This document shows, one piece after another, positions 42,201 to 50,726 of a DNA stretch of 64,000 nt (position 1 is its first letter; the number at the start of each line of letters is the position of its first letter). This DNA comes from Micromonospora narathiwatensis (GTDB lineage: Bacteria > Actinomycetota > Actinomycetes > Mycobacteriales > Micromonosporaceae), in the NCBI RefSeq assembly GCF_900089605.1, contig NZ_LT594324.1, positions 1,984,001 through 2,048,000 on the forward strand, read 5' to 3'. The notes under the pieces were generated by a model. It made no database searches, had not been told where the DNA came from, and saw nothing but the letters and a program-made list of their open reading frames with translations. The translations under genes were made by a program, and so were the position numbers.

Positions 42201-45200
42201 GACGGCGTACAGGACGGGTTGGACGACGTCGACTCGGTCGAGGCTGGCTGCGGTGGGCCGTTGCAGGACGATGTCGAGTAGTGACCAGTCGACGTGTTCG
42301 CGTAGGGCGGTGTGGGTGGCCTGGATGCTGTGGCGGAAGACGGTGGAGGTGCGGTAGAGGGTGTGGGCCATGGTGGGCCATTGGCTGCCCTGTCCGGGGT
42401 AGATGAACGCGATTTTTCCGCTGTCGTGGGCTTCGCCGACGTTCAGGTTGTCGTGTTCGACGCCGTCGACCAGCGCGGTCAGTGCCTCGCGTATTTCGTT
42501 GGCGGTGCGGCCGAGGACGACGGCCCGGTGCGGGAAGGCTGACCGGTTGGCGAGGGCGTGGGCGACGCCGACGAGGTCGAGGTCGTCCGTGTCGGTGGTC
42601 CAGTCGCGTAGGCGGCGGGCGTACTCCCGTAGGGCGGGCTCGGTTTTCGCGGACAGCAGCCACGGCACCCAGCCGCCACCGGGCAGGTCGGTCACCTCGT
42701 CCGGCACGTCCACGACGGGTACGGCGACCGGGTCCGCCGGGGCCGGGAACTCCTCGATGATCAGGTGGGCGTTGGTGCCACTCACACCGAACGAGGAGAC
42801 CCCCGCCCGACGAGGCCGCGGACCCGGCTGCCAGTCCACCGGCTGGTCGAGGAGGCGGACCTTCCCGGCGTCCCAGTTCACATGCGGGGTGGGCGCGTCG
42901 AGGTGCAGGGTGTGCGGCAGCCGGTGGTGCCGCAGGGCGAGGACCAGCTTGATCACGCCGGCCACCCCGGCGGCGGCCTGAGTGTGCCCGATGTTCGACT
43001 TGATCGACCCCAACCACAACGGCTGGTCGTCCCGCCGATCCTGCCCGTACGTGGCGAGCAGCGCCTCGGCCTCGATCGGGTCACCCAGGGTCGTGCCGGT
43101 GCCGTGCGCCTCGACCACGTCCACGTCGGCGGGGGTGAGGCGGGCATTGGCCAGGGCCTGCCGGATCACCCGTTCCTGCGACGGCCCGTTCGGCGCGGTC
43201 AGCCCGTTGCTCGCCCCGTCCTGGTTCACCGCCGAACCGCGGATGACGGCGAGGATCCGGTGGCCGCGCTCCCGCGCGACCGACAGCCGTTCCAGGAGCA
43301 GCAGGCCGACGCCCTCGCCCCAGCCGGTGCCGTCGGCGGCGGCGGCGAACGGCTTGCAGCGGCCGTCGGGGGCGAGCCCGCGTTGGCGGCTGAACTCCAC
43401 GAGCATGCCCGGGGTGGCCATCACCGTGACGCCCCCGGCCAGGGCCAGGTCGCACTCGCCGTTGCGGATCGCCTGCGCCGCCAGGTGCATCGCCACCAGC
43501 GAGGACGAACACGCCGTGTCCACGGTGACCGCCGGGCCCGCCAACCCCAGCACGTACGCGATCCGTCCGGACGCCACACTCGGTGTGTTGCCGGTCAGCA
43601 CGTACCCGCCGACGTCACCCGATGCCTCGTGCATCCGTGGGCCGTAGTCCTGCGGCATGGCGCCGACGAAGACGCCGATCCGCTCGCCGCGCAGGCCGGT
43701 CGGGTCGATGCCGGCCCGCTCGACGCTCTCCCACGCGGTCTCCAGCAGGAGCCGCTGCTGCGGGTCCATCGCCATCGCCTCACGCGGGCTGATCCCGAAG
43801 AACTCCGCGTCGAAGCCCGAGGCGTCCGTGAGGAACCCGCCCTCGCGGGCGTACGTGGCGCCGGGCGTGTTCGGGTCCGGGTCGTACAGGCCCGCCAGGT
43901 CCCAGCCCCGGTCGGTGGGCAGCGGCCCGATCGCGTCCCGGCCCTCCGCCAGCAACTCCCAGAGTTGCTCCGGCGTCGCGACCCCACCCGGGTACCGGCA
44001 GGCCATTCCCACGATCACCACCGGCTCGTCCAAAGGAACCGCCGGAGCGAGTGCCGACTCGGGCCCCGGGCCGCCGACCGCCAACCGGTGGACGAAGTCG
44101 ACCAGCCGGTCCGGTGTCGGATGGTCGAAGGTGACCCCGGCCGGGAGGTCGAAGCCGGTCGCCGCCGCGAGATCGTTGCGGAAGCGCACCGCCATCAGCG
44201 AGTCGAAGCCCAGTTCCTTGAACGTGCGGGTCGGGTCGATGCCGCCGCTCGTCGTGTGGCCGAGAGTGAACGCGAGCCGGTCGAGCACCGTGTCGCGGAC
44301 CAGCCGCCGCCGACCCGGTTCGTCGAGGGCGCGTACCCGGTCGCCCAGGGGCGGTATGTCGACCACGGCCTGGGCCGGCGTGTCCGAGCCGCCCGTCGTC
44401 CCGGGAACCGGTACGGGTGGCCGTGGCGCCCCGGCCGGCGTGCCCAGCCAGTGGTGCCGGCGCTGGAACGGGTAGCCCGGCAGGTGCGGCGGGTCGTACC
44501 GGGCGGTGTCGACCGGCCAGACGTGACCGGCGTCCACGGTGTGCACCGTCGCGACGGCGGTCCGCCACGTACGATCCGCGGGCTGATCCGGGTGCAGGAC
44601 GTGCGTCGCGGTGACCGTGCCCGGCAAGGTCTGGACGTGCAGGGTGGTGAGCGTCCCGTCCGGCCCGAGTTCGACAAACGTCTGCACGCCGTGCTGGTCG
44701 TGCAGCGTGGTGATGCCGTCGGCGTAGTGGACGGGGGCGAGGACGTGTTCCACCCAGTAGTCGGGGTCGGTCAACTGTTCGGTGGTGGCGAGTTGTCCGG
44801 TGACGTTGCTGACGACGGGCAGGGTGGGCGCCTGGTAGGTGAGGTTGGCGGCGACGGTGCGGAACTCGTCGGTGATGGCGGCCATGTGCGGTGAGTGGAA
44901 GGCGTGGCTGACCTGGAGCGCGGTCGCCTTGCGCCCCTGCTCCCGCCACCGGGCGGCCAACGTGTGACAGGTGTCGTGGTCGCCGCTGATGACGGCGGTG
45001 TGCGGGGTGTTGATCGCGGCGATGGTCACTCCGGCCTGGCCCACGACGAGGGTTTCGGCCTCGTCCCGGGTGGCCTGGAGGGCGATCATGGCGCCGGGGG
45101 TGGTGACGCTGTTCATCAACCGGGCTCGGGTGGCCACGAGCAGAGCGGCGTCGGTGAGGGTCAACACCCCGGCGAGGTGGGCGGCGCTGATCTCGCCGAG

Positions 45201-47081
45201 CGAGTGCCCGGTGAGGTGGTCGGCGCGCAGCCCCCACGTACGGGTGGCGACCCGGTGCAGGGCGACGTGCAGGGCGAACAGCGCCGGCTGGGTGTAGGCG
45301 GTGGTATCCAACAGCGCCGCGAGGTCGGTACCGGGTTCGGCGAACACGACGTCCTGGAGCCGGTGCTCCAGGTGCGGGTTCAACGCCTCGCACGCCTGGT
45401 CGAACGCCTCCCGGTAGACCGGGTCGCCGGCGTACAGGTCGGCGCCCATGCCGGCGTACTGGCTGCCCTGACCGGTGAAACAGAAGGCGGTGCCCCGAGC
45501 GTCGGCCGCCACCCCGGTGACGGCGAGGGGGTGCGGTCGTCCCCCGGCGAGCGCGTCGAGCGCGGCGGCGAACTCGTCCCGGCCGGCGGCGGTGACCACC
45601 GCCCGGTGCGGGAAACGGGTCCGCCGGGCGAGCGCCGCCCCGACCGTGGTCGGCACGACGTCGTCCTGCCCCGTCAGCCACGACCCGAGCCGCCGGGCGT
45701 ACGCGTGCAGCGCCGGCTCGGTCCGCGCGGACAGCACCCACGACGAGCCGTCATCCCCGGCCGCCTCGACGGTGTCCCGGGCCGGAGCGTCGCGGACCAC
45801 CACGTGGCAGTTGGTGCCGCCCATGCCGAAGGACGACACGCCGCCGCGCAGGGGCCGGTCGGGCGAGGGCCAGTCGGTCAGCTCCCGGTGCACCCGCAGG
45901 CCCAGATCCTCCAGCGGAATGTCCGGGTTGGGCGAGGCGAAGTTCAGACTCGGTGGCAGCTTGCGGTGCCGTACGCAGAGCGCCAGCTTGACCAGGCCGA
46001 CGACGCCGGCCGCCGCCTCCAGGTGCCCGATGTTGGTCTTGGCCGAGCCGACGAGTAACGGGCCGGCCGCGCCGCACCGGCGGCCGAGGACGGCACCCAG
46101 CGCGGCTGCCTCCACCGGGTCGCCCACCCGGGTCCCGGTGCCGTGCAGTTCCACGTACTGCACCTCGGCGGGGTCCACCCCGGCGCGCCGGTACGCCGTG
46201 GCCAGCACCTGCTCCTGCCCCTGCCGGCCGGGCACGGTCAGCCCGTCGGTGGCGCCGTCGTTGCTCACCGCGGAGCCGTCGATCACGCAGTAGATCCGGT
46301 CGCCGGCGTCGACGGCGTCCGCCAGCGGCTTGAGCAGCACGAGCGCCGCGCCCTCGCCTCGCGCGTACCCGTTCGCCCGCGCGTCGAAGGTGAAACACCG
46401 CCCGTCGGGGGAAAGGCCGCCGAACCGTTCGGCGCCGATCGCGCTCTCCGCCAGTACGGCGAGGTTCACGCCTCCGGCGAGGGCCGTGGTGGACTCGCCG
46501 TTACGCAGGCTCTCGCAGGCCAGGTGAACGGCGACCAGGGAGGAGGACTGACCGGTGTCCACCGCCAGGCTCGGACCGTGCAGGTCGAACAGGTAGGAGA
46601 TCCGGTTGGCGAGGATGCTGCGGTGCAGGCCGGTCACGGTGTGCGGGGTGATCAGTTCGGTCCCGCCCCGATAGGTGAGGTGGGCGTAGTCGTCCCAGAT
46701 CGCACCCACGAAAACGCCGGCAGGGGTCCCGGCCAGGGCTGCCGGCGTGGTCCCCGCGTCCTCGATCGCCTCCCACGCCAGTTCCAGCACCAGTCGCTGT
46801 TGGGGATCCATCGCCGCGGCCTCGCGCGGCGAGATGCCGAAGAAGTCCGCGTCGAAGCCGCTGATGTCGTCGAGGAAGCCACCCTGTCGTACGGTCCCGC
46901 CGTCGACCGGGCCGCTCCACCGGTCCGGGGGGACCTCTCCCAGGGCGCTGGTGCCCGCGCTCAGCAATCGCCAGAAGGCACCCGGATCCGCCGCGCCGGG
47001 CAGCCGGCAGGCCAGCCCGACCACCGCCACCGGATACGGTCGACCGGTTCCCTCGGGAGCCGTGGCGTCAGGTCCGGTCAT
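33222..47081 (-). CDS. PKS A: type I polyketide synthase, loading module and modules 1 and 2
   Basis: 4619 residues, the first protein of the assembly line. Order: KSQ-AT-ACP, KS-AT-DH-KR-ACP, KS-AT-DH-KR-ACP, C-terminal docking domain (about 4540-4619, ending in helices of the [14 protein letters not shown] type). I chose ATG 47081, with GGGGGAAGG four bases upstream, giving [11 protein letters not shown] just before the KS. The open frame extends 55 codons further but that part (rich in Arg, Pro and His) looks non-coding. The stop overlaps the start of PKS B by 11 bases. The first gene of the operon is preceded by 515 bp without a gene that contain a repeated TAGGGG element. Codon use changes sharply inside the gene: the KR regions use almost only C- and A-ending codons and are rich in His, Thr, Asn and Pro. 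Confidence 0.97.
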   Translation of the reverse strand: MTGPDATAPEGTGRPYPVAVVGLACRLPGAADPGAFWRLLSAGTSALGEVPPDRWSGPVDGGTVRQGGFLDDISGFDADFFGISPREAAAMDPQQRLVLELAWEAIEDAGTTPAALAGTPAGVFVGAIWDDYAHLTYRGGTELITPHTVTGLHRSILANRISYLFDLHGPSLAVDTGQSSSLVAVHLACESLRNGESTTALAGGVNLAVLAESAIGAERFGGLSPDGRCFTFDARANGYARGEGAALVLLKPLADAVDAGDRIYCVIDGSAVSNDGATDGLTVPGRQGQEQVLATAYRRAGVDPAEVQYVELHGTGTRVGDPVEAAALGAVLGRRCGAAGPLLVGSAKTNIGHLEAAAGVVGLVKLALCVRHRKLPPSLNFASPNPDIPLEDLGLRVHRELTDWPSPDRPLRGGVSSFGMGGTNCHVVVRDAPARDTVEAAGDDGSSWVLSARTEPALHAYARRLGSWLTGQDDVVPTTVGAALARRTRFPHRAVVTAAGRDEFAAALDALAGGRPHPLAVTGVAADARGTAFCFTGQGSQYAGMGADLYAGDPVYREAFDQACEALNPHLEHRLQDVVFAEPGTDLAALLDTTAYTQPALFALHVALHRVATRTWGLRADHLTGHSLGEISAAHLAGVLTLTDAALLVATRARLMNSVTTPGAMIALQATRDEAETLVVGQAGVTIAAINTPHTAVISGDHDTCHTLAARWREQGRKATALQVSHAFHSPHMAAITDEFRTVAANLTYQAPTLPVVSNVTGQLATTEQLTDPDYWVEHVLAPVHYADGITTLHDQHGVQTFVELGPDGTLTTLHVQTLPGTVTATHVLHPDQPADRTWRTAVATVHTVDAGHVWPVDTARYDPPHLPGYPFQRRHHWLGTPAGAPRPPVPVPGTTGGSDTPAQAVVDIPPLGDRVRALDEPGRRRLVRDTVLDRLAFTLGHTTSGGIDPTRTFKELGFDSLMAVRFRNDLAAATGFDLPAGVTFDHPTPDRLVDFVHRLAVGGPGPESALAPAVPLDEPVVIVGMACRYPGGVATPEQLWELLAEGRDAIGPLPTDRGWDLAGLYDPDPNTPGATYAREGGFLTDASGFDAEFFGISPREAMAMDPQQRLLLETAWESVERAGIDPTGLRGERIGVFVGAMPQDYGPRMHEASGDVGGYVLTGNTPSVASGRIAYVLGLAGPAVTVDTACSSSLVAMHLAAQAIRNGECDLALAGGVTVMATPGMLVEFSRQRGLAPDGRCKPFAAAADGTGWGEGVGLLLLERLSVARERGHRILAVIRGSAVNQDGASNGLTAPNGPSQERVIRQALANARLTPADVDVVEAHGTGTTLGDPIEAEALLATYGQDRRDDQPLWLGSIKSNIGHTQAAAGVAGVIKLVLALRHHRLPHTLHLDAPTPHVNWDAGKVRLLDQPVDWQPGPRPRRAGVSSFGVSGTNAHLIIEEFPAPADPVAVPVVDVPDEVTDLPGGGWVPWLLSAKTEPALREYARRLRDWTTDTDDLDLVGVAHALANRSAFPHRAVVLGRTANEIREALTALVDGVEHDNLNVGEAHDSGKIAFIYPGQGSQWPTMAHTLYRTSTVFRHSIQATHTALREHVDWSLLDIVLQRPTAASLDRVDVVQPVLYAVTTALTALWRHHGINPHAVIGHSQGEITAAHTTGTLTLDHAVRLITHRAKALTTIEGTGGMLAITGPTPEELPDLLARLVPEHTAELHLAAHNAPTTCVLSGTTTAIHAAHTALTNHGLTARIIPVSYASHCPHVDPLESELRAVTTNPLPSDIAFYSSTRQRTVQGTELTTDYWWQNLRQPVHFHPTLKQLAADGHHTLIEISPHPLLAATIDTESTTVCHTLRRDTDPWHTLLTNTAHLHTHTTHPITWTHLLPAARAHATPPTYPFHHRSYWLTAPPVADTQHLGLRPSGHALLGAALTSAGNGEDLHTARLSTRTHSWLVDHTVGTGCLLPATAFVDIALHTGAASGHHHLDELTLHSPLGLGEQPTDLQVAIGAQDERGRRQLTVHSRLSDAPAEVTWTHHATAVLDNGTGEPEPVPPATWPPSGATPVDLDDLYTRLASSGYHYGPMFQGVRRAWRSGEDLYAEVALPEAGDTDGYGIHPALLDAALHLAVDAIVAREPGRLWLPFSWSGVRRLGGTRATTARVSLGWRGRHEVGLTVHDHAGQTILSVDSLAFQSVTAAQLDASRQTYDGRLWRLDWVPVALPAVPATMQGWVTVGGPVPGWDLPCYPDLGAVQHAVADGEIAAPAQVVVPLPDHIADDDVDVPAAVHQTTEQLLHTLQAFLTQPALTGARLTVLTTGAISTRADDQLTNLPAATCWGLVRTAQTEHPDRITLLDTDHTDESAAALPAAVASPQPQLALRGGTPHTAHLVPDTTSPTAQPFDPNGTTLITGGTGTLAQHTANHLIAHHNVKQLHLISRQGPHHPDTPHLIHHLTSLGATITITTCDTTNRNQLHNVINHIDHTNHPLTAVIHTAGTLHDATLTNLTPHQLHTTLNPKTDATWHLHTLTHHHPLTHFLLYSSIAATLGTPGQANYAAANTFQNALAQHRHQHQQPATSLNWGYWTHTSTLTAHLHTTDLQRLHNTGITPLTTPHALTLLNTALTTTNPTPITAHLNPTNLPTHLTQPTKTTASTGRWREQVAGLPKPAREEAVRELVRNAVATVLALPAASAVPLDRAFKELGFDSLVSVELRNRLSTATGLRLPATLVFDHPTPTAVVGQLLARLSAVPEGVERTAVAPTPATPLDDPVVIVGMACRYPGGVSSPEQLWELVVNDGDAIGGFPEDRGWDLAGLYDPDPERTGTTYTRHGGFLYEAARFDAEFFGISPREATAMDPQQRLLLETAWECVERAGVDPTSLRGTSTGVFTGVMYDDYGGRIQRAPEGFEGHLLTGSISSVASGRIAYTLGLEGPAVTVDTACSSSLVAMHLAAQAIRNGECDLALAGGVTVMATPTVLVEFSRQRGLAPDGRCKPFAAAADGTGWGEGVGLLLLERQSAARERGHQVLAVLRGSAVNQDGASNGLTAPNGPSQERVIRQALANARLNPADVDAVEAHGTGTTLGDPIEAQALLATYGQDRRDDQPLWLGSIKSNIGHTQAAAGAAGIIKMVLALQHDLLPRSLHIDAPTPHVDWDAGNVRLLDKAVEWKPNGLPRRAAISSFGISGTNAHVILEEAAADSPPPTSPVADLVPLADVAPVLKTAAVQAGNPADEAVPGATSSNAATTIPVSDGAGLTDLPGGGWVPWLLSAKTEPALREYARRLRDWTTNTDDLDLVGVAHALAGRTSFPHRAVVLGRTANEIREALTALVDGVEHDNLNVGEAHDSGKIAFIYPGQGSQWPTMAHTLYRTSTVFRHSIQATHTALREHVDWSLLDIVLQRPTAASLDRVDVVQPLLFAISTALTALWQHHGITPQAVIGHSQGEITAAHTSGILTLDQATHLITHRAKALTTIEGTGGMLAITGPTPEELPDLLARLVPEHTAELHLAAHNAPTTCVLSGTTTAIHAAHTALTNHGLTARIIPVSYASHCPHVDPLESELRAVTTNPLPNDIAFYSSTRQRTVQGTELTTDYWWQNLRQPVHFHPTLKQLAADGHHTLIEISPHPLLAATIDAQSTTVCHTLRRDTDPWHTLLTNTAHLHTHTTHPITWTHLLPAATTPATPPTYPFERRHYWLNASPATDTHHLGLRPSPHPILPAALELAGTSDVVLTGRLGVGEQTWLAEYRLRGTVLLPPTVMLDLALHAADQVGCDQVDELTVREPMAPPQRGHVRVQVTVTAADESGRRPITIHVGTTDDSAEAEVVWSRHATGLLSSSDAPARDTRAAWPPPGWAAVDLVALRDRAAADGWELGVDRLVAGWQRDGEFAAEVRVDGADGHVLHPTLLDAALRLVTPDGTVGKGTVTLPMAWSGVRLHAAGATDLRVRLRRDGTDGCSLVVVDGTGSPVLSVARVEFRPVPVDDLPGQATARGQVWRLDWVPVALPAVPATMQGWVTVGGPVPGWDLPCYPDLGAVQHAVADGEIAAPAQVVVPLPDHIADDDVDVPAAVHQTTEQLLHTLQAFLTQPALTGARLTVLTTGAISTRADDQLTNLPAATCWGLVRTAQTEHPDRITLLDTDHTPRSLNALAAAVTSGHPQLALRTGTPHAAHLTPDTPSPRSHPGAAAEPTPRPFDPNGTTLITGGTGTLAQHTANHLIAHHNVKQLHLISRQGPHHPDTPHLIHHLTSLGATITITTCDTTNRNQLHNVINHIDHTNHPLTAVIHTAGTLHDATLTNLTPHQLHTTLNPKTDATWHLHTLTHHHPLTHFLLYSSIAATLGTPGQANYAAANTFQNALAQHRHQHQQPATSLNWGYWTHTSTLTAHLHTTDLQRLHNTGITPLTTPHALTLLNTALTTTNPTPITAHLNPTNLPTHLTQPTKTTAAATTQWAPLLRDQDGTEQQRTLTELIRGQLAKALGHADTARIGENRGFLELGLNSLTALEFRNQLSRLTGLPLPATVVFDHPTPVALAAYLRDQLTPRQPDPAELALAELDRLETAVRALNGDASDGRDALVTRLQGLLHQLTGVQPGPTLAGDILSATPEELFHLLDQDLDVELTQLDLTGEVATDGE
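33793..34544 (-). repeat. KR repeat, copy in module 2
   Basis: This 752-bp block appears identical by eye to 39151-39902 (offset 5358). It encodes the Rossmann core of the KR, is extremely G-poor on the coding strand, and gives a protein rich in His, Thr, Asn and Pro. Confidence 0.93.
34698..35140 (-). repeat. KR structural-subdomain repeat, copy in module 2
   Basis: This 443-bp block matches 40026-40468 (offset 5328). It encodes the N-terminal structural half of the KR. It is separated from the KR-core block by about 150 bases that differ between copies, and its offset is 30 bases smaller than that of the core block. The copies therefore differ in length in between. Confidence 0.9.
36095..37189 (-). 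repeat. Methylmalonyl-AT repeat, copy in module 2
   Basis: In register with 41441-42535 (offset 5346). The part that differs between modules 1 and 6 matches well here, whereas about 36730-36900 differs from module 1. The conserved patches thus change between pairs of copies. Confidence 0.85.
39151..39902 (-). repeat. KR repeat, copy in module 1
   Basis: Partner of 33793-34544. Both edges are sharp: the sequences diverge at once on either side. Confidence 0.93.
40026..40468 (-). repeat. KR structural-subdomain repeat, copy in module 1
   Basis: Partner of 34698-35140. The match ends where the sequence enters the DH-KR linker. Confidence 0.9.
41394..42586 (-). repeat. Methylmalonyl-AT repeat, copy in module 1
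   Basis: Shares its outer parts with module 6 and its central part with module 2. The methylmalonyl AT of module 5 (about 19450-20450) encodes a similar protein but with ordinary G/C-ending codons, so it does not belong to this DNA-level repeat. Confidence 0.85.
44090..47050 (-). other. PKS loading module: KSQ-AT(malonyl)-ACP
   Basis: The KS active site reads VDTGQSSSL, with Gln 178 in place of Cys. This is the KSQ type that decarboxylates the AT-loaded extender to make the starter. The His motif HGTGT lies near 313. AT has GHSLG (Ser 627) and HAFHSPHM (about 726), the malonyl type. ACP Ser is 961 (LGFDSL). The starter is therefore predicted to be acetyl from malonyl-CoA. Edges are approximate. 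Confidence 0.93.
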
Positions 47082-47596
47082 CTGCCTTCCCCCATGTTCG
47101 GTTCCTCTTCTGGTGGACGGGCGACGCAATCCGATATGCCTTCCCGGAGGCGCATTTCCACATTTGTGAGGGGGCAGGAAAGTCCGGCCTGACCGCAGAT
47201 ATGATGGTGTGGCGTCGGCCTCGACAATTTCCTGCCCAGTCGACAAGGATAGGGAGCGGCAATCGGGCCGGGATAGCCCCTAGCACCCCTACTTCGACCC
47301 CGTGGCAGCGGCGTGCAACCCCTGCTCACCCCAGTCCTGCAAGAGTTTTACGCGACGCGGGCCGCGACGTGGTGCCCGACACCGCGCCAATCCCCGCGCT
47401 TGTGCCTTGACTCGCCGAGAGCCCTTCATTACGTTCCCGTTCGACACCTTTTCGTGCCGGCTGGGCCTTCCCGTTGCTTCCTCCCGATCGCGGCGAACGA
47501 CGTCGCCGGCGCTTCAGGCCGTGCGTTCCCGCGGGGCGAGGAATTGCGGCCGGTCGACCGGTGTCGGCATCCGCTTCCAACCATTCGGGAGGAAAA
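47082..47596. other. Intergenic region between PKS A and the secreted protein gene
   Basis: 515 bp between divergent genes, no convincing gene. It must hold the promoter of the PKS operon (leftward) and that of the secreted protein (rightward). On the minus strand a weak promoter-like pair is TTGTCG, then about 17 bases, then TCATAT near 47198-47227. I could not find a clear consensus promoter. The notable element is the TAGGGG repeat listed separately. Confidence 0.6.
47272..47292 (-). promoter_or_regulatory. TAGGGG direct repeat upstream of the PKS operon
   Basis: On the minus strand the sequence reads TAGGGGTGCTAGGGGC. The hexamer TAGGGG occurs twice with a 9-base start-to-start spacing (plus-strand CCCCTA at 47277-47282 and 47286-47291). 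It lies about 190 bp upstream of the PKS A start. The core GCACCCCTA recurs at 49801-49809. It could be an activator binding site. No LuxR or SARP regulator gene is present in the window to test this. Confidence 0.45.
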
Positions 47597-48241
47597 ATGA
47601 ATTCTCGGAAAGCGGCGGTTCCGGGCCGTACCTGGTCGCGGCTGCGCCGTGGCCTGGCCCTCGGCGCGACGGCGGTGCTCGGCGCCATGGTGCTCGGCCC
47701 CGGGGCGCCGAGCACCGCCGCGCCGGAGACCTTCCCCGACCTCGGCGACGACGCGTTCAGCAGTTCCGCGGCCGCGCCGCCGGCCCAGATGCGTCAGCTC
47801 GACTTCATGCTCGGCAACTGGAAGTGCGTGGTGACCACGCAGGCGCACGGCCAGCCGCCGCAGACCGGCACGACCTACGTCTCGGTCCGGTCGATCCTCG
47901 GCGGCCACTGGTACGAGCTGCGCTCGCTCCAACTGCCGACCGCGGCCAACCCCCAGCGTCTCGTCGGCCGGCAGGTCTACGGCTGGGATCCGGCGGCGCA
48001 GCAGTTCACCACCTACTACTTCGACGACGCGGACGGCCAGGGCGCCGGTACGGCTCCGCAGGTGACGGCGGGGCACGCGGTCTTTACCGGTACCTACCTG
48101 TTCAACGGCTTCCGCCACATCGGGCGGGACGACCTCTACTCGCCAGCCCCGGGCAAGCTCTACAACGACATCTCGATGGCGTTGGAGTCCGCTCCGGAGC
48201 AGCTGTTCCCGGTGGGCACCTCCCGCTGCACCCGACGCTGA
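47597..48241 (+). CDS. Secreted DUF1579-like (lipocalin-fold) protein
   Basis: 214 residues, ATG 47597 with GGGAGGAAAA directly upstream. The N-terminus has basic residues, a hydrophobic stretch (ALGATAVLGAMVLG) and a signal peptidase-like STAAPE site near residue 40, so it should be exported. The mature part contains LDFMLGNWKCVV, a GGHWYELR segment, YGWDPAAQQFTTYYFDD and FTGTYLFNGFRHIGRDDLY, the pattern of DUF1579/THAP4-like small beta-barrel proteins. The family has no settled function; some members bind hydrophobic ligands or heme. It is divergent from the PKS operon and shares its intergenic region, so it could be co-regulated with it. A role in the pathway is only a guess. Confidence 0.75.
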   Translation: MNSRKAAVPGRTWSRLRRGLALGATAVLGAMVLGPGAPSTAAPETFPDLGDDAFSSSAAAPPAQMRQLDFMLGNWKCVVTTQAHGQPPQTGTTYVSVRSILGGHWYELRSLQLPTAANPQRLVGRQVYGWDPAAQQFTTYYFDDADGQGAGTAPQVTAGHAVFTGTYLFNGFRHIGRDDLYSPAPGKLYNDISMALESAPEQLFPVGTSRCTRR

Positions 48242-48252
48242 TCGTCCGGGCG

Positions 48253-48286
48253 GTCCGGGCGGGTCGGATCGCCGACCCGCCCGGAC
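48253..48286. terminator. Strong hairpin between convergent genes
   Basis: Perfect 15-bp stem (GTCCGGGCGGGTCGG and its complement) with an ATCG loop, starting 12 bases after the stop of the secreted protein gene. The AraC-type gene runs towards it from the other side. There is no U-tract, which is common for actinomycete terminators. Confidence 0.8.
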
Positions 48287-48369
48287 GCGTGTCGGCGGCC
48301 CGGAGGTCGGCGTCGCCCCGCGCCGTGTGTTCCGAAGCGCGGGCCGTGGCTGCCGGGTGGGTGAGGCCG

Positions 48370-49098
48370 CTACGCGGCGACGCGCAGCCGTTCGATGCCG
48401 GGCAGCACGGAGAGCAGCGGGGGATACCGCCAGTCGGGCGTCCGGATGGTCAGCTCGACCTGTACGTGCCGCCCCGGGGTGATCCGCAGTTCGTCGGACA
48501 TCCCCAACAGGAGTGACGGTACGGAATGGCCGTCGGCGGTCGGCCCGACGGCGGCCGCGAGGAGATGCCACCGCCCGGCCGGCACGGTGGTCAGCCGGAA
48601 CGGCCCCGGCTGCTCGATCAGTCTCGAGGTGACCGGGCGCCCCCGGGGGACGGGGCTGTCGAAGACGCCGACGAAGATCGGAGACTCGGCGGGCGGGATC
48701 GCGTGGATGCGGCCGGAGAGGCTGCCGGCGGGGCGATCGCGGAGCGGGTGGGTGGCGCCGTCCTCGGGAAGCGGTTCGCCCTGGGCGACCCGGCGGTAGG
48801 CGGTGGGGGAGAGCCCCACGCACTCGGTGAACCGCCTGGTGAAGGTGCCCAGGCTGCCGTAACCGACCTGGATGCTGATGTCGGCCACGCTCAGGGTGGT
48901 GGTCGAGAGCAGGTGTTTCGCCTCGTGGATGCGGACCGCCGAGAGGAAGCGCCCCGGCGTGACGCCGGTGACCCTTCGGAAGGTCCGGAGAAAGTGGAAC
49001 TTACTTATCATCGCGGACCGGGCCAGGTCGTCGAGGCTCAACGGCTCCTCGTACCGGTCGCGAATGGCGTCAATGGCTCGGCGGATGCCGTCTTTCAC
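48370..49098 (-). CDS. AraC-family transcriptional regulator
   Basis: 242 residues, GTG start at 49098 with a GGGGGG run 6-7 bases upstream. The N-terminal 100 residues form the two helix-turn-helix motifs of AraC/XylS proteins (LSLDDLARSAMISKFHFLRTF, then VADISIQVGYGSLGTFTRRF and GLSPTAYRR). The DNA-binding domain is therefore at the N-terminus, the reverse of classical AraC. The remaining 130 residues are predicted beta-rich (PAGRWHLLAAAVG, ITPGRHVQVELTIRT) and may sense a ligand. It sits between the secreted protein gene and the DUF5988/thioesterase genes, at the cluster border. It may regulate the pathway or neighbours; the target is unknown. Confidence 0.88.
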   Translation of the reverse strand: MKDGIRRAIDAIRDRYEEPLSLDDLARSAMISKFHFLRTFRRVTGVTPGRFLSAVRIHEAKHLLSTTTLSVADISIQVGYGSLGTFTRRFTECVGLSPTAYRRVAQGEPLPEDGATHPLRDRPAGSLSGRIHAIPPAESPIFVGVFDSPVPRGRPVTSRLIEQPGPFRLTTVPAGRWHLLAAAVGPTADGHSVPSLLLGMSDELRITPGRHVQVELTIRTPDWRYPPLLSVLPGIERLRVAA

Positions 49099-49318
49099 GT
49101 CGCCCCCCGAAAGAAAATCGGTTTCCTAACGGCGAGTCTCCTGTCGTCCGCTGCCAGAACGCGCACAGATCACTGTCAAGCGGGCTGGAGTCGACGACAG
49201 TTCCACGAAGGCGTGCTTCACCGTTGCCAAACGGAAGAATGGCCCGTACCGCGCCAAGATGCTACCGCAATCCTAGCACCGCGTGAGGTGTCAATCGCGG
49301 TGCGTGGCCGGCGGCAGG

Positions 49319-49347
49319 CGGTTCGGCCGTGATATTCTCCCGAACCG
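49319..49347. promoter_or_regulatory. Inverted repeat, possible operator
   Basis: Perfect 8-base arms CGGTTCGG and CCGAACCG separated by 13 bases (CCGTGATATTCTC). It lies in the 342-bp stretch 49099-49440, which holds no gene, about 220 bp upstream of the AraC-type gene. It could be an operator; no partner site was found. Confidence 0.35.
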
Positions 49348-49440
49348 GTGGGAAATGGGTTGTTGGTGGCGTCCGGGCATTCTGCCGGGAATTGCGCGTT
49401 GGGCAAGGTATGACGGACCTGGGTGGTCTGTCTAGTTTAG

Positions 49441-49482
49441 ACGGCGCGACCCGACCGGGACGCGCCGGTCGGGACGCCGTCG
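49441..49482 (-). terminator. Terminator of the DUF5988 gene
   Basis: Two nested perfect stems: GACGGCG/CGCCGTC outside and CCCGACCGG/CCGGTCGGG inside. It begins one base after the stop codon. On the transcribed strand it is followed by TAAACTAGAC, which itself belongs to a small inverted repeat (GTCTA-GTT-TAGAC, 49431-49443). Confidence 0.85.
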
Positions 49483-49483
49483 G

Positions 49484-49717
49484 TCACTCGGCCACGCGGG
49501 TGCGGGTGGTCCACCGGAACACCACCGGGCTCGGTGATGTCGCTGAGCTGCCACCGTCCCGTTCGAAGTGTTCGTAACCGCCCCGGTGGTGAATCTTCAC
49601 CTTCTGGCCGTCTCGCGGCAGTCGTTGGGTCCGCGCGGTCACCGGCAGGTCGTTCGGTCCGCCGACGAGAACCGCCTCGATCATGTTTTCGATGACGTTT
49701 TCGGACGAACTGGTCAT
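49484..49717 (-). CDS. DUF5988 family small protein
   Basis: 77 residues, ATG 49717 with a GGGGGG run 5 bases upstream. It has the typical features of the DUF5988 family as I know it: AVLVGGPNDLP near the start, a central KVKIHHRGGYEHFERDG segment and a VFRWTTRTRVAE end. There is no signal peptide or membrane segment. Members are small actinobacterial proteins, often close to natural product genes, with no known function. It is divergent from the type II thioesterase and shares a 244-bp intergenic region with it that carries GCACCC(C/G)TA repeats. An own terminator follows directly, so it is a single-gene unit. Confidence 0.85.
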   Translation of the reverse strand: MTSSSENVIENMIEAVLVGGPNDLPVTARTQRLPRDGQKVKIHHRGGYEHFERDGGSSATSPSPVVFRWTTRTRVAE

Positions 49718-49788
49718 CGCTGCCCCCCAGCCTGCGGGAAATGTTTGCGAATTGACGGCTTTCATCATCGCTGGTGGTTGTGAGATTG

Positions 49789-49819
49789 TGCACCCGTAAT
49801 GCACCCCTATCCTGGGGTG
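49789..49819. promoter_or_regulatory. GCACCC(C/G)TA repeat and CACCCC/GGGGTG inverted repeat
   Basis: The 244 bp between the DUF5988 gene and the thioesterase gene hold GCACCCGTA (49790-49798) and GCACCCCTA (49801-49809), 11 bases apart. They also hold a perfect inverted repeat CACCCC-TATCCT-GGGGTG (49802-49819). The GCACCCCTA core is shared with the site upstream of the PKS operon at 47283-47291. A common regulator of both transcription units would explain this. Confidence 0.5.
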
Positions 49820-49961
49820 GGGCTGGGGAAATGGCGGCCACGGCCGCCGACAGGCCGGTCGGCCCAGGGTCGGCCAACAAATACAATCCACCGAGTCGGT
49901 ATCGCCGCCGCCCGGCCAGGTTCCCGGACCGGGCAGGGCCGGCCCCCTTTCAGGACGGTGA

Positions 49962-50726
49962 ATGCAGGTGACGACGGCTTTTTCCCAGGACGTCTGGACG
50001 CGCCGCTACCACGAGGCGGGTCCGGACGCGGTGCGGCTGATCTGCTTCCCGCACGCGGGCGGGTCGGCCAGCTTCTACTTCCCGGTGTCCCGCGCGCTCG
50101 CGCCGCGCGTCGAGGTGCTGGCCGTGCAGTATCCCGGGCGCCAGGAGCGGCGCCGGGACCCGGCGGTCACCTCGATCCACGAGCTGGCCGACCAGATCGC
50201 CGAGGCGCTCCCGTACGGGGACGGGCGGCCGACCGCCTTCTTCGGGCACAGCATGGGCGCGACCCTGGCCTTCGAGGTGACCCACCGGCTCGAACGAGGC
50301 CGTGGGCTGTCGCCGCTGCACGTCTTCGCCTCCGGACGCCGGGCACCCAGCCGGATCCGGGTCGAGGACCTGCACGAGCGGGGCGACGACGCGATCGTGG
50401 CCGAGCTGCGGCGGCTCAGCGCCACCGACGACCGGCTGCTGGAGGACCAGGAACTGCTCGGCATGATCCTTCCCGCGCTGCGATCCGACTACCGGGCCAT
50501 CGAGACCTACCGGGCGCGCCCGGACACCCGGCTCCGCTGCCCGCTGACGGTGCTGGTCGGCACGGCCGATCCGCTGGTCACGCCCGACGAGGCGGAGGCG
50601 TGGCGGGCCCACACGACCGGCCCCACCGACGTGCGGTACTTCCCCGGCGGGCATTTCTATCTCAGCGAGCGGATGCAGGACGTCCTCGCGGTGGTGACCG
50701 AGGTGCTCACCGCGCTCCCGCGCTGA
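49962..50726 (+). CDS. Type II thioesterase (editing enzyme)
   Basis: 254 residues, ATG 49962 with AGGA upstream. It is an alpha/beta hydrolase of the stand-alone thioesterase family found with PKS and NRPS clusters: ICFPHAGGSASFY forms the oxyanion region, GHSMG carries the catalytic Ser, VLVGTADPLVTPDE holds the Asp, and PGGHFYL holds the His. Its normal job is to remove aberrant acyl groups from carrier proteins of the assembly line and so keep it running. It is the only discrete thioesterase in the window and is in addition to the TE domain at the end of the NRPS. Its position beyond the regulator genes suggests that the cluster extends at least to here. Confidence 0.93.
   Translation: MQVTTAFSQDVWTRRYHEAGPDAVRLICFPHAGGSASFYFPVSRALAPRVEVLAVQYPGRQERRRDPAVTSIHELADQIAEALPYGDGRPTAFFGHSMGATLAFEVTHRLERGRGLSPLHVFASGRRAPSRIRVEDLHERGDDAIVAELRRLSATDDRLLEDQELLGMILPALRSDYRAIETYRARPDTRLRCPLTVLVGTADPLVTPDEAEAWRAHTTGPTDVRYFPGGHFYLSERMQDVLAVVTEVLTALPR

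Larger units (their letters stand above)
38880..44035 (-). other. PKS module 1: KS-AT(methylmalonyl)-DH-KR-ACP
   Basis: KS Cys is 1191. AT has GHSQG (Ser 1649) and YASH, the methylmalonyl type. DH has His 1952 ([10 protein letters not shown]) and Asp 2116 (LLDAALH). KR keeps GGTGTLA, the Ser, Tyr 2547 and Asn, with a TLHD loop that retains the Asp seen in B-type KRs. ACP Ser is 2698. The expected outcome is a methyl-branched trans-enoyl unit next to the acetate starter. Confidence 0.9.

Noticed and set aside
491..47081. Identification of the cluster as a thiotetronate (thiolactomycin-type) pathway because it also ends in a cysteine-type NRPS module
   Set aside because: This line has seven extension modules, and its last module has DH and KR where a beta-keto unit would be expected. 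No P450 or fatty-acid-synthase resistance gene was seen in the window. The resemblance is only in the terminal NRPS layout.
46910..47246. Longer N-terminus of PKS A starting at 47246
   Set aside because: The added 55 residues are Arg/Pro/His-rich without family features, while ATG 47081 has a good ribosome binding site and a normal loading-KS start.
49270..49294. TTGACA and TAGGAT on the minus strand as promoter of the AraC-type gene
   Set aside because: The two boxes are only 13 bases apart, too short for a normal sigma-70-type promoter.
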